Assembly (NCBI RefSeq): GCF_003248355.1
Contig: NZ_QKWY01000001.1
Coordinates: 1,756,001-1,820,000, forward strand
DNA from: Streptomyces sp. AC1-42W
GTDB lineage: Bacteria; Actinomycetota; Actinomycetes; Streptomycetales; Streptomycetaceae
Direction of reading: 5' to 3'
DNA length: 64,000 nucleotides
The position numbers and the translations under genes were made by a program. The stretch's first letter is position 1. The number at the start of each line of letters is the position of its first letter. Below the pieces are notes generated by a model that had not been told where the DNA came from, ran no database searches, and saw only the letters and a program-made list of their open reading frames with translations. Below, piece by piece: positions 19,786-30,178 of this stretch.

Positions 19786-19870
19786 GCGCGTGGCGGGCCC
19801 GACCACCCGCCGCCCCCCGGATCGATCAAGGTCACGAAGACCTCACTGAGACCAGGAACGGGAGAACCCC

Positions 19871-20101
19871 ATGGCCAAGAGCCGCAACAACCTTCTCGGC
19901 GTCGGCGGACAGCGCAAGAAGCTGTCCCGCGCGGGCGCGCAGGGCGCCGGCCCGGCGGGCGAGGCGGACCGCCGCAGCGCCGCCGACCAGAAGCAGGAAC
20001 TGCTCCGCCGGATGCGGGAGCGCGCGGCCGCCCCGACCACCGACGCCCCGGAGACCCCCGAGACGGACACCCCCACCGAGGAAGCCCCGGCCCAGGACTG
20101 A
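19871..20101 (+). CDS. DUF6243-type small protein
   Basis: The 76-residue basic then acidic protein (MAKSRNNLLGVGGQRKKLSRAG ... TPTEEAPAQD) matches the small DUF6243-type proteins common in streptomycetes. It has no transmembrane segment or catalytic motif. The N-terminal half is Lys/Arg-rich with a helical segment ADQKQELLRRMRERA, and the C-terminus is Pro/Thr/Glu-rich and likely disordered. A GGGAG site lies 7 bases before the ATG. The function is unknown; nucleic-acid or ribosome binding would fit the N-terminus, but that is speculation. Confidence 0.75.
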   Translation: MAKSRNNLLGVGGQRKKLSRAGAQGAGPAGEADRRSAADQKQELLRRMRERAAAPTTDAPETPETDTPTEEAPAQD

Positions 20102-20104
20102 CGC

Positions 20105-21577
20105 TCATCCCACCTCGCGTGGCAGACGCAGGCTCAGCGCGGCCGTCAGGGCCACCGCCCCCAACTGCACCAGCAGCGTGACGATCAACGCGTCACGCAT
20201 GCCCGAACCGGGCACCAGGGACAGGAACAGGGAGCCGAGCGTCGCCACGCCGAGGGTGAGCGTCGCCTGCTGGGTCGTCGTCATCACACCGCCGCCCACA
20301 CCGGCCCGCTCCGGCGGCACGTCCGACAGGATGATGCGGAAGATCACCGGCAGCTGGAGGCCCTGCCCGAAACCGGCGACCGCCATTCCGGGCAGCAGGC
20401 CCGCCATCCCCAGGTCCGGCCAGCCCCGCCACACCGTCAGCGCCAGCACCGCGACCCCGGCCCCCTGGATCAGCCCGCCGGCCGTCACGACCCGGCTGCC
20501 GTACCGCCGCACGAGCCGGGGGCCGGCCAGCGAGGCCGCGAAGAACGCCACCGCCATCGGGGCCATCGACAGACCCGACTCCGCGGGGCCCAGCCCGAGA
20601 CCCTGCTGGAGCGCCACCGCGATGACGAACATGAAGCCGCCGAAGCCCACCGAGAACGGCACCACCAGTGCCAGCCCGCGCCGCAGCGACTCCAGCCGCA
20701 GCAGACTCGGCGGCACCAGCGGGACCGCTCCGCGCCGGTCCGCCCGCCGCTCCACCCGGTAGAACGCCACCGCCACGACCGGGAACAGCGCCAGCGACAC
20801 CCAGGTCCACAGCGGCCAGCCTGCCGCCCGCCCCTCGGTGAGCGGCGCCAGCAGCGTCAGCAGCGACGCGGCGAGCAGCAGCGTCCCCGGTACGTCGACG
20901 GGCGCGGGCCGGTCCGCCCGCGTCTCCGGCACCGCACGCGCCGCGAGCACCAGACCGACCGCCGCGACGGGCACGTTGACCAGGAACACCGAGCGCCACC
21001 CCGCGCTCTCGCCGAACACCGAGGACAGCGGCGCGGCGGCCACCAGCGCCCCGCCCAGGATCTGGCCCGCGACCATGGCGAGCCCGGCGGTCGCCCCGTA
21101 CAGGCTCATCGCCCTGGCCCTGCGGTGCCCGGAGGTGGCCGCCTGGATGGTGGCCAGCACCTGCGGCAGCATCAGCGCGGCCGCCGCGCCCTGCGCCACC
21201 CGCGCCCCGACCAGGGACCAGGCGTTCGGGGCGAGACCGCAGGCCAGCGAGGTGAGCCCGAAGGCCGCGATGCCGGTCAGGAACAGCCGGCGTCGGCCCG
21301 CCATGTCACCCAGCCGCCCGCCGAGCACCAGCAGCACGGCGTACGCGAGTCCGTAGCCCGCGACGACCAGCTCCAGCAGGGCGGGTCCCGCCGCCAGGTC
21401 GTGGTCGATGGTGGGCAGGGCCACATTGACGATGAAGAAGTCGATCAGGGGAAGGGCCGCGCCCAGCAGCACCGTGAACAGGCCCAGGGTGCCGAGCACC
21501 GGGGCGGGATGGTCGTGCCGCGCCACCGGGGCGGCCGGGGCGCTCGCCGTTGTCGTCCGTACAGAGGATTCACTCAC
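20105..21577 (-). CDS. MFS transporter, DHA2 (14-helix) drug efflux type
   Basis: The 490-residue permease has the DHA2/EmrB pattern of about 14 helices, with motif A-like GGRLGDMAGRRRLF and early FIVNVALPTI. It probably exports small hydrophobic compounds by proton antiport. I chose the GTG at 21577 (MSESSVRTTT) because the conserved part starts soon after; upstream residues run into the divergent promoter. The XRE-type regulator is transcribed divergently 100 bases away, and repeated CCTGGTAC elements between them suggest it controls the pump. Confidence 0.9.
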   Translation of the reverse strand: MSESSVRTTTASAPAAPVARHDHPAPVLGTLGLFTVLLGAALPLIDFFIVNVALPTIDHDLAAGPALLELVVAGYGLAYAVLLVLGGRLGDMAGRRRLFLTGIAAFGLTSLACGLAPNAWSLVGARVAQGAAAALMLPQVLATIQAATSGHRRARAMSLYGATAGLAMVAGQILGGALVAAAPLSSVFGESAGWRSVFLVNVPVAAVGLVLAARAVPETRADRPAPVDVPGTLLLAASLLTLLAPLTEGRAAGWPLWTWVSLALFPVVAVAFYRVERRADRRGAVPLVPPSLLRLESLRRGLALVVPFSVGFGGFMFVIAVALQQGLGLGPAESGLSMAPMAVAFFAASLAGPRLVRRYGSRVVTAGGLIQGAGVAVLALTVWRGWPDLGMAGLLPGMAVAGFGQGLQLPVIFRIILSDVPPERAGVGGGVMTTTQQATLTLGVATLGSLFLSLVPGSGMRDALIVTLLVQLGAVALTAALSLRLPREVG

Positions 21578-21603
21578 GCCACCGACGATCGCCCGCCCCT
21601 CAG

Positions 21604-21649
21604 CCTGGTACCAGAGTGTCTTTATCCTGGTACAACTACCACCTGGCAC
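21604..21649. promoter_or_regulatory. Repeated CCTGGTAC operator in the MFS/XRE divergent promoter
   Basis: CCTGGTACCA at 21604-21613 and CCTGGTACAA at 21626-21635 are 22 bases apart, two helical turns. A weaker CCTGGCAC follows at 21642-21649. The first copy contains the palindrome CTGGTACCAG. This is likely the binding region of the divergent regulator. Confidence 0.55.
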
Positions 21650-21687
21650 AGCGCCCGTCCGACCCGCACGCTGGAGGAATGACGACG

Positions 21688-22569
21688 ATGGCGACGCCGG
21701 CCGCGCTCAGGGCCGCCCCCGGGGGCAGCGAGCCCGACATCCGGCGGCACGAACTGGCGAACTTCCTGCGCAGCCGCCGCGAACGGATCACCCCGGAACA
21801 GGTCGGCCTCGTCCGGGGCCGCCGCCGGCGCACTCCCGGACTGCGCCGCGAGGAGGTCGCCCAGCTCTCCGCCGTCGGCGTCACCTGGTACACCTGGCTC
21901 GAACAGGCCCGCGACATCCAGGTCTCGCCCCAGGTCCTCGACGCGCTCGCCCGCGCGCTGCTCCTGGACCGCAGCGAGCGCAGCCACCTCTTCTCGCTGG
22001 CCGGCGCCATCGACCCCGCGCCGGGCACCGAGTGCCCGCACATCACCCCGGCGCTGCGGACCATGCTGCGGCAGCTGGAGCCGATCCCCGCCTGTGTGCA
22101 GAACAGCCGGTACGACATCCTCGCCCACAACCGCACGTACGGGCGGCTGCTCTGCGACATGGACGCGGTGGCGCCCGAGGACCGCAACGTCATGCTGCTC
22201 GCCCACACCAACGAGCAGTGGCGCACCTCCGTCATGGACACCGCGGAGGTGACCCGCTTCATCACCGCCAAGTTCCGCGCGGCGATGGCCGACCACCTCG
22301 CCGAGCCCGCCTGGAAGGAACTGCTGGCCCGCCTGGAGGCGGCCTCGCCGGAGTTCCGCGAGAACTGGGCCCGGCACGAGGTCGTCGGGGCCGGCGGCCG
22401 GTCCAAGGTCTTCCGCAACGCCTGGGTGGGGCTGCTGCGCGTGGAGACCACCGACCTCTGGCTCGGCCCGGCGGCCGGCCCTCGCCTGGTCACCTACGCG
22501 CCCCGCGACGAGGAGACCCAGGAACGCCTGGAACGCCTTCTGGACCTGGTCCGCGCCGGGGAGAGCTGA
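21688..22569 (+). CDS. XRE family regulator with MmyB-like ligand domain
   Basis: The 293-residue protein has an N-terminal helix-turn-helix of the MmyB/XRE class (ELANFLRSRRERITPEQVGL to RREEVAQLSAVGVTWYTWLEQARD). A C-terminal MmyB-like sensor domain follows (NSRYDILAHNRTYGRLLCDMD ... VGAGGRSKVFRNAWVGLLRVE). Such regulators often control an adjacent transporter or oxidoreductase. The ATG at 21679 is only 1 base after GGAGG, too close, so I prefer the in-frame ATG at 21688, 10 bases after it. It is divergent from the MFS gene. Confidence 0.88.
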   Translation: MATPAALRAAPGGSEPDIRRHELANFLRSRRERITPEQVGLVRGRRRRTPGLRREEVAQLSAVGVTWYTWLEQARDIQVSPQVLDALARALLLDRSERSHLFSLAGAIDPAPGTECPHITPALRTMLRQLEPIPACVQNSRYDILAHNRTYGRLLCDMDAVAPEDRNVMLLAHTNEQWRTSVMDTAEVTRFITAKFRAAMADHLAEPAWKELLARLEAASPEFRENWARHEVVGAGGRSKVFRNAWVGLLRVETTDLWLGPAAGPRLVTYAPRDEETQERLERLLDLVRAGES

Positions 22570-22623
22570 GCCCCTTCTCCCGGGCCGGACGCGACCGGCC
22601 CGGGAGCAGTCGTCCGGGTACGG

Positions 22624-22629
22624 GACAAT
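22624..22629 (+). promoter_or_regulatory. Probable leaderless -10 element of dusB
   Basis: GACAAT ends 7 bases before the dusB ATG at 22637. Confidence 0.5.
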
Positions 22630-22636
22630 GGGGGTC

Positions 22637-23785
22637 ATGACCACGCTCGCCCCCTCGCCCTCGCTGCTCCGCATCGGCCCGCACACCGTGCAGCCGCCGG
22701 TGGTCCTCGCGCCCATGGCCGGGATCACCAACGCCCCGTTCCGCACGCTGTGCCGGGAGTTCTCGGGCGGCAAGGGGCTGTTCGTCAGCGAGATGATCAC
22801 CACGAGGGCCCTGGTCGAGCGCAACGAGAAGACCATGCAGCTCATCCACTTCGACGCGAGCGAGACCCCGCGCTCCATCCAGCTGTACGGAGTGGACCCG
22901 GAGACGGTCGGCAAGGCGGTCAGCATGATCGTCGACGAGAACCTCGCCGACCACATCGACCTCAACTTCGGCTGCCCGGTCCCCAAGGTCACCCGCAAGG
23001 GCGGCGGCTCCGCCCTCCCGTACAAGCGACCGCTGCTGCGCGCCATCCTGCACGAGGCCGTCTCGCGGGCCGGGGACCTGCCGGTCACCATCAAGATGCG
23101 CAAGGGCATCGACGACGACCACCTCACCTACCTCGACGCCGGCCGGATCGCCGTCGAGGAGGGCGTGACGGCGGTCGCCCTGCACGGCAGGACCACCGCG
23201 CAGCACTACGGCGGCACCGCCGACTGGGACGCCATCGCCCGCCTCAAGGAGCACGTCCCGGAAATCCCGGTGCTCGGCAACGGCGACATCTGGTGCGCGG
23301 ACGACGCCCTGCGGATGATGCGCGAGACCGGCTGCGACGGTGTGGTCGTGGGGCGCGGCTGCCTCGGCCGGCCGTGGCTCTTCGGTGACCTGGTCAGCGC
23401 GTTCGAGGGCACGGAGACCAGGCAGGCGCCCACGCTGCGCACCGTCGCCGGGGTGATGCTGCGCCACGCGACCCTGCTCGGGGAGTGGATCGGCGACGAG
23501 GCCCGCGGCGTGATCGACTTCCGCAAGCACGTCGCCTGGTACCTCAAGGGCTTCGCGGTCGGCTCGGAGATGCGCAAGAAGCTGGCGATCACCTCCTCGC
23601 TGGAGGAGCTGGGCTCCCAGCTCCAGGAGCTGGACCTGGACCAGCCGTGGCCGGACGGCGCCGACGGGCCGCGCGGGCGCACCTCGGGCAACAACAGGGT
23701 GGCCCTGCCGGACGGCTGGCTGAAGGACCCGTACGACTGCACGGGCGTGAGCGCCGACGCGGAGCTGGACACCTCCGGCGGCTGA
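22637..23785 (+). CDS. dusB: tRNA-dihydrouridine synthase
   Basis: Dus enzymes are FMN-dependent and reduce uridines in tRNA D-loops. The 382-residue protein has the Dus barrel: VLAPMAGITNAPFRTLCREF, the catalytic Cys in LNFGCPVPKVTRKGGGSALP, VKMRKG-like IKMRKGID, and VALHGRTTAQHYGG. GNGDIW follows, and then VVVGRGCLGRPWLFGDL. The C-terminal helical RNA-binding region is present, so the length is typical of bacterial DusB. The start was chosen at 22637 because a GACAAT hexamer lies 7 bases upstream. Confidence 0.93.
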   Translation: MTTLAPSPSLLRIGPHTVQPPVVLAPMAGITNAPFRTLCREFSGGKGLFVSEMITTRALVERNEKTMQLIHFDASETPRSIQLYGVDPETVGKAVSMIVDENLADHIDLNFGCPVPKVTRKGGGSALPYKRPLLRAILHEAVSRAGDLPVTIKMRKGIDDDHLTYLDAGRIAVEEGVTAVALHGRTTAQHYGGTADWDAIARLKEHVPEIPVLGNGDIWCADDALRMMRETGCDGVVVGRGCLGRPWLFGDLVSAFEGTETRQAPTLRTVAGVMLRHATLLGEWIGDEARGVIDFRKHVAWYLKGFAVGSEMRKKLAITSSLEELGSQLQELDLDQPWPDGADGPRGRTSGNNRVALPDGWLKDPYDCTGVSADAELDTSGG

Positions 23786-24336
23786 CGAACCGCCCGCGCG
23801 AGCGGGGCACTGGGTGCCCCCACGTGCATCCTGCTCATTTGAGCGCTTGCAGGGTCGATATTCAGGCTTCCCGACCTTGAATCGATGCTCTGTGCAAGCG
23901 TATGCACGTAAACGGTGACCGTGTGTGGTCGATCTGTATGCGCTGCGTCAACACAAGGGTGTCCGGATGGTGACATCTGAGCGGCCTCTTGGGAGTGATT
24001 CTCGCCACCTTGAGATGGTTGACGCTCACATGAGCGCAAAAACGGGGGCTGCACTTCTCAAAGGGTGGCACTGGGTGCCAAGGGATCGTACTTTGATCGA
24101 TCGACGCTTCGACTACTTTCAGCCACCGATTCGCGGCCTCCGAGGGACATGGCGTCATCCTGTGTACGACTTCTGAACACGACGCTTCCCAGGGCCGAAA
24201 CGGGCTTCACTTTCGATCTGCTGGCGGACGGGTGGTTGCGGCCGTACGACGCGCAAGTGGACGTACCCACGCACCTTCGATCTGGGTATGTTCCTCGCCG
24301 TCAGGGCAGCCACCGCGTCTTCGAGGAGTCGAGACC
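23786..24336. other. 551-base structured, lower-GC region between dusB and ppdK
   Basis: I see no convincing gene here. The GC content is visibly lower than in the neighbours. It holds two copies of the self-complementary GGCACTGGGTGCC (23806-23818 and 24067-24079). It also holds two related palindromes, GCTCA-TT-TGAGC (23833-23844) and CGCTCA-CA-TGAGCG (24023-24036). An inverted pair CGCTTGCA/TGCAAGCG (23843-23850 and 23893-23900) can close a long stem with an inner ATTCAGG/CCTTGAAT helix. The order hairpin, palindrome, spacer, palindrome, hairpin is roughly mirror-symmetric. An open frame at 23925-24176 has atypical codon use. It could be a regulatory RNA, a multi-site promoter for ppdK, or a small degenerate element. 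Confidence 0.6.
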
Positions 24337-27048
<2,712 letters not shown>

Positions 27049-27064
27049 GGCGGCACACCCACCG

Positions 27065-27113
27065 ATTCCGCGCGGCCGGCCGACCCACCCTCACCGGGCC
27101 GGCCGCGCGGAAT
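27065..27113 (+). terminator. Terminator 1 after ppdK (17-bp perfect stem)
   Basis: ATTCCGCGCGGCCGGCC at 27065-27081 pairs perfectly with 27097-27113. Confidence 0.8.
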
Positions 27114-27119
27114 TCCGGC

Positions 27120-27152
27120 GGCGGCGGCACCCTGTGCGGGGGTGCCGCCGCC
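27120..27152 (+). terminator. Terminator 2 after ppdK (13-bp perfect stem)
   Basis: GGCGGCGGCACCC at 27120-27132 pairs with GGGTGCCGCCGCC at 27140-27152, followed by CTTGT. Confidence 0.7.
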
Positions 27153-27553
27153 TTGTCGTGCGGGGCGGCACCGGCAACGGGTTGTCATGTCCCTGGAAAT
27201 CGGGATGTCGGGCGGATGGCGGGCGCCCATTGCTTCGTTTAATGCGCAAAGAAAACTAGCTGAACGGACCGGGGTGCGGCCCGCCGATCCCCATCGGCGG
27301 GCCGCACCCGGCTTACCCCCATCGAGTGCGGAGCCGCACCATTGCCAACCGCCGCCGAACGAGCAAAACCCCCCACGGCCTTCGCTCGCTCTTCCGGTGG
27401 CTCCGGAATCGCACCCGACGACGTACAGCTTTTCGTCCGGTGGCGGTCCGGGGCGAGGCGTTTCACCTCTGGCCGAAACCCCGTGGTGACGTGCTGTTAC
27501 GATTCGCATACTCTTGCGAGGGGGTAATTGCAGGTGCAAGGGGTGGGAGTTAG
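27153..27553. other. Intergenic region with a third hairpin and a likely promoter
   Basis: The stretch between the ppdK terminators and the next gene holds a third perfect 17-base-pair hairpin, 27272-27288 with 27293-27309, with an A-rich flank on its left. It therefore has a T-rich tail only for a minus-strand transcript. Nearer the gene, CATACT around 27506 could be a -10. CTTGC and GCAAG form an inverted repeat at about 27512-27539, just before the start. I see no coding sequence. Confidence 0.5.
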
Positions 27554-28558
27554 GTGCTGCGTATCCATGTTTCCGGATGGGACCTTTCGCGGGTGCGGAT
27601 GGCCTCCGGCCCGGACGCGCTGTGGGAGACCATTCTCAGCTTTCACCGGCTGAGGGACCGGAGGGCTTCCGCGGTCTTCGGGGAATGGCGCGCGGAAACC
27701 CGCCCGAAGTTGAGCGGTGAAGTACGCCTGCTGTCCGCGATCGTTCCGCAGCGCGGATATTTTCCCGACTTTCTGACGCCTTCTCAGGAAAACTCCGAAC
27801 CGCTCGGACTCGACGCCGGAATGGAAGCCGTGCGCGCGACTTCGCCCGAGCGGCTGCGCGCCGAGCTGGCCGTGCTCGACGCCCAGCGCGCGCCCGACGC
27901 CCGGCAGCCGGCCCGCCGCGCCCGCCTGGACGCGCTCCGCGAGGGCGGCGCCGCCCCCCTGGGCCGGCTCGTGGACGCCTTACGCGACTACCACCGCGCC
28001 GCCGTCCAGCCCTACTGGCCGCACATCCAGTCCGCCGTCGGGGCCGACCGCGCGATCCGCGGCCGCGCCCTGCTGGACGGCGGCACCGACGCGCTGCTCG
28101 CCTCGCTCCCGCCCGTCATCCGGTGGCGGGCCCCCGTCCTGGAGGCCGACTACCCCGTCGACCGGGACCTCCGGCTGGACGGGCGCGGACTGCTGCTCCA
28201 GCCCTCGTTCTTCTGCCGGGGCACCCCCGTCGTCCTGCGCGACCCGCTGCTGCCGCCCGTCCTGGTCTACCCGGTCGCCCATCCGGTCGCCCCGGCCTTC
28301 GCCGAACCCGGCCCCTGGCTCGGCCGGCTCCTCGGGCAGACCCGCTCCACGGTCCTGCGGGCCATCGGCGACGGCTGCACGACCAGCGAACTGGCCCGGC
28401 GCGCCGGGGTCTCCCTCGCCTCGGCCAGCCAGCACGCCTGCGTCCTGCGCGAGGCGGGGCTCGTCCACACCCTGCGGCACGGCGGCTCGGTCCTGCACAC
28501 CCTGACCCCGCTGGGCGGCTCGCTGCTGAGGGGCGGGGCGCCGCTGGCGGTTTCCTGA
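27554..28558 (+). CDS. ArsR-like winged-helix regulator (DUF5937-type)
   Basis: The 334-residue protein has a long N-terminal domain of the DUF5937 type (MLRIHVSGWDLSRVRMASGPDALWETILS...) and a C-terminal ArsR-like winged helix (TRSTVLRAIGDGCTTSELARRAGVSLASASQHACVLREAGLV). It lacks the metal-binding CxC of classic ArsR. Such proteins are abundant in streptomycetes and are usually of unknown function. The GTG at 27554 is preceded by GGGAG. The downstream neighbour is disrupted by a transposon-like element, so any partner gene is lost. Confidence 0.82.
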   Translation: MLRIHVSGWDLSRVRMASGPDALWETILSFHRLRDRRASAVFGEWRAETRPKLSGEVRLLSAIVPQRGYFPDFLTPSQENSEPLGLDAGMEAVRATSPERLRAELAVLDAQRAPDARQPARRARLDALREGGAAPLGRLVDALRDYHRAAVQPYWPHIQSAVGADRAIRGRALLDGGTDALLASLPPVIRWRAPVLEADYPVDRDLRLDGRGLLLQPSFFCRGTPVVLRDPLLPPVLVYPVAHPVAPAFAEPGPWLGRLLGQTRSTVLRAIGDGCTTSELARRAGVSLASASQHACVLREAGLVHTLRHGGSVLHTLTPLGGSLLRGGAPLAVS

Positions 28559-28573
28559 GGAGCGTCCTGCGGA

Positions 28574-28691
28574 GAAAAATGTGCAGCCCGCACCGCGTCC
28601 AAGAACTTCGGCGGCGAGCTGGGCTATTCCTTCAATCCGCAGTTCAGCGATGCGCACACCGCCACATCACATCATCTGGGAGGTCGTCTGG
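28574..28691 (+). pseudogene. Possible remnant of a small gene cut by the TnpB element
   Basis: Between the regulator stop and the element, one plus-strand frame has strongly Streptomyces-like codons (AAG AAC TTC GGC GGC GAG CTG GGC ...). It reads ASKNFGGELGYSFNPQFSDA with no start codon in frame. It runs into the element boundary near 28692. On the other side, bases 29988-30044 read MNINTTGTKPASPAGVTAA, then stop. I infer that a short gene was interrupted, but the joined reading depends on the exact boundary. I do not recognise the product. Confidence 0.35.
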
Positions 28692-29960
28692 GTGACTCCT
28701 CCCCGCCCTGGTGGGCGGGGCTTCTCGCCATGCCGTGCTGGCGTGGCGACGGACCAGCCCGGCCCGTAGGACGTTGAGTGCCCCGACCTCGTCGGCGTGG
28801 GCCTGGTGGCCGCAGGTGACGCAGTGGAACTTCTCCTGTGCGGGCCGGTTCTCCCGGGCGGCGTGCCCACATTCGGGACACGTGCGGGAGGTGTTGCGGG
28901 GGTCCACGGCCATCACTTCTCGCCCGGCACTCTCAGCCTTTGCGTTCAGGATCGTCAGGAACACCCCCCATCCGGCGTCAGCGATCGAGTAGTTGAGTCC
29001 TGCTTTGGCTGCCGCCCCGTTGGGTAGGAATACACCTGCGGTTCCGGGGGAGGGCTTCGGTGCGGGAGCCTTGCTCATGTTGCGGATCTTGAGGTCTTCG
29101 TGCGCGATGAAGTCGTGTTCGCGGACCAGGGTGAGCGCGGTCTTGTGTGCGTGGTCGAGCCGCCTGCGCCGCACCTTGCCGTGCAGGGCAGCGACCTTCT
29201 CCACTGCCCGCTGGTGGTTACGGGTGCGGTCCTTGGCCTTGCACCGGGGGAACCGGGACAGGGCCCGCTGCGCGGCCTCCAGCCTGCGGGCAGCCTTGCG
29301 GGCGTGGCGCGGGTTGGGGATGTGGACGCCGTTGGAGTCGGTGAGGAACGAGGCGATCCCGAGATCGATGCCGATGTCCGAGCCGGTCGCGGGCAGCGGT
29401 TCGGGCAGGGGGCGTTCGGCTGTGAGTACGACGAACCATTTGCGGCCCTCGCGTTTCACGCTGACGGTCTTGACCGTGCCCAGCACCGGGCGGTGCTGGT
29501 TGACCCGGACGTGCCCGACGCCCTGGAGACGGACTCGGGTGACCTGGTCGCGCGGGGTGGAGTTCCAGCGGCAGCCATCACCGTCTCGGGGGAAGTCCAC
29601 CGTGTCGAACCAGTTCACCCCGCGAAAGCGCGGGTAGCCGGGCTTGCCCCCGGCCTCGACCCGGCGGAAGAACGCCGTGAACGCCTTGTCCAGCCTTCGC
29701 AGCGTGGCCTGCTGAGAGCTGAACGACCACCGGCCCTGCCGCTCGGGATCGAAGGCCCGGATGTCCTTGAGCTGCCCGGACTGCATCCCGTACTTGATGC
29801 TCGTCTTCGAGGGGTGGCGGTAGGCGTCACGGCGTTCCTGCAACGCACCGTTGTAGAGAGAGCAGTGATCGCGCAGCATCTCACCGAGCGCGATCGCCTG
29901 ACCCGCCGTGGGCCGTAACAGAAACTTGTACGCACGGATCAACCAGCCCACCCCCTTCAC
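28644..29960 (-). CDS. tnpB: TnpB-type RNA-guided nuclease (IS605/IS1341 OrfB)
   Basis: TnpB is the RuvC nuclease of IS200/IS605-type elements, guided by the omega/re RNA from the element's own end. The 438-residue protein is complete: N-terminal IRAYKFLLRPTAGQ, RuvC-I Asp199 in GIDLGIA, RuvC-II Glu288 in FIAHEDL, and zinc finger CPECGH ... CVTCGH (Cys 361, 364, 380, 383). RuvC-III Asp390 lies in HADEVGALNVL, where the usual Asn after the Asp is Val. The last ~16 residues lie beyond the probable element end and are encoded by flanking DNA. A TTG at 29942 is another possible start. No tnpA is nearby. Confidence 0.92.
   Translation of the reverse strand: MKGVGWLIRAYKFLLRPTAGQAIALGEMLRDHCSLYNGALQERRDAYRHPSKTSIKYGMQSGQLKDIRAFDPERQGRWSFSSQQATLRRLDKAFTAFFRRVEAGGKPGYPRFRGVNWFDTVDFPRDGDGCRWNSTPRDQVTRVRLQGVGHVRVNQHRPVLGTVKTVSVKREGRKWFVVLTAERPLPEPLPATGSDIGIDLGIASFLTDSNGVHIPNPRHARKAARRLEAAQRALSRFPRCKAKDRTRNHQRAVEKVAALHGKVRRRRLDHAHKTALTLVREHDFIAHEDLKIRNMSKAPAPKPSPGTAGVFLPNGAAAKAGLNYSIADAGWGVFLTILNAKAESAGREVMAVDPRNTSRTCPECGHAARENRPAQEKFHCVTCGHQAHADEVGALNVLRAGLVRRHASTAWREAPPTRAGRSHPDDLPDDVMWRCAHR
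28692..28900 (-). ncRNA. Predicted omega (re) RNA overlapping the tnpB 3' end
   Basis: TnpB guide RNAs overlap the 3' part of tnpB and end beyond the right end, using flanking bases as guide. The 8-base-pair hairpin at 28701-28720 next to GAGTCAC fits the terminal scaffold. The natural guide would then be the minus-strand bases from 28691 downwards, beginning CCAGACGACCTCCCAG. The 5' limit is a guess. Confidence 0.5.
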
Positions 29961-29993
29961 CCGGCTGCACAGACCAACGTACGCCCGATGAAC
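28692..29993 (-). mobile_element. TnpB-only IS605/IS1341-type element
   Basis: The right end is marked by GAGGAGTCAC at about 28692-28701 on the minus strand, next to a perfect hairpin at 28701-28720 (CCCCGCCC/GGGCGGGG). This is the usual end of such elements in actinomycetes. The left end is less certain. TTGAT at 29998-29994 on the minus strand would serve as the target-adjacent motif, as in ISDra2, placing the boundary near 29993. No target duplication is expected for this class. Without tnpA it cannot move alone. Confidence 0.6.
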
Positions 29994-30178
29994 ATCAACA
30001 CGACGGGAACCAAACCCGCTTCACCCGCAGGAGTGACCGCTGCCTGAGGGCAGAGGGCGCGCGGTCGGACGCGGAGACAGTGGTTCCGCCGCCTGGCCGG
30101 CCGCCGACCCGGCCCTACCACGCTGGTACGGGCGGTCCCGGAACGGCGCAGGTAGGTGCCCGTGTCCGCAGGTCGCGG
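29994..30178. other. Gap between the TnpB element and nirD
   Basis: The first 50 bases may be the other half of the interrupted small gene. The remainder is GC-rich with no gene or clear terminator that I can support. Confidence 0.4.

Noticed and set aside
23925..24176. 83-residue plus-strand frame in the gap before ppdK
   Set aside because: Third codon positions are far from Streptomyces-like, there is no ribosome site, and the stretch is better explained by palindromes and stems. A foreign gene cannot be fully excluded.
28581..28769. 62-residue plus-strand frame crossing the element boundary
   Set aside because: It uses the wrong frame relative to the well-biased codons in the same stretch and runs into the terminal hairpin of the element.
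29100..29918. 272-residue plus-strand frame inside the TnpB element
   Set aside because: It is antisense to tnpB, which has complete RuvC and zinc-finger motifs; the frame has no domain of its own.
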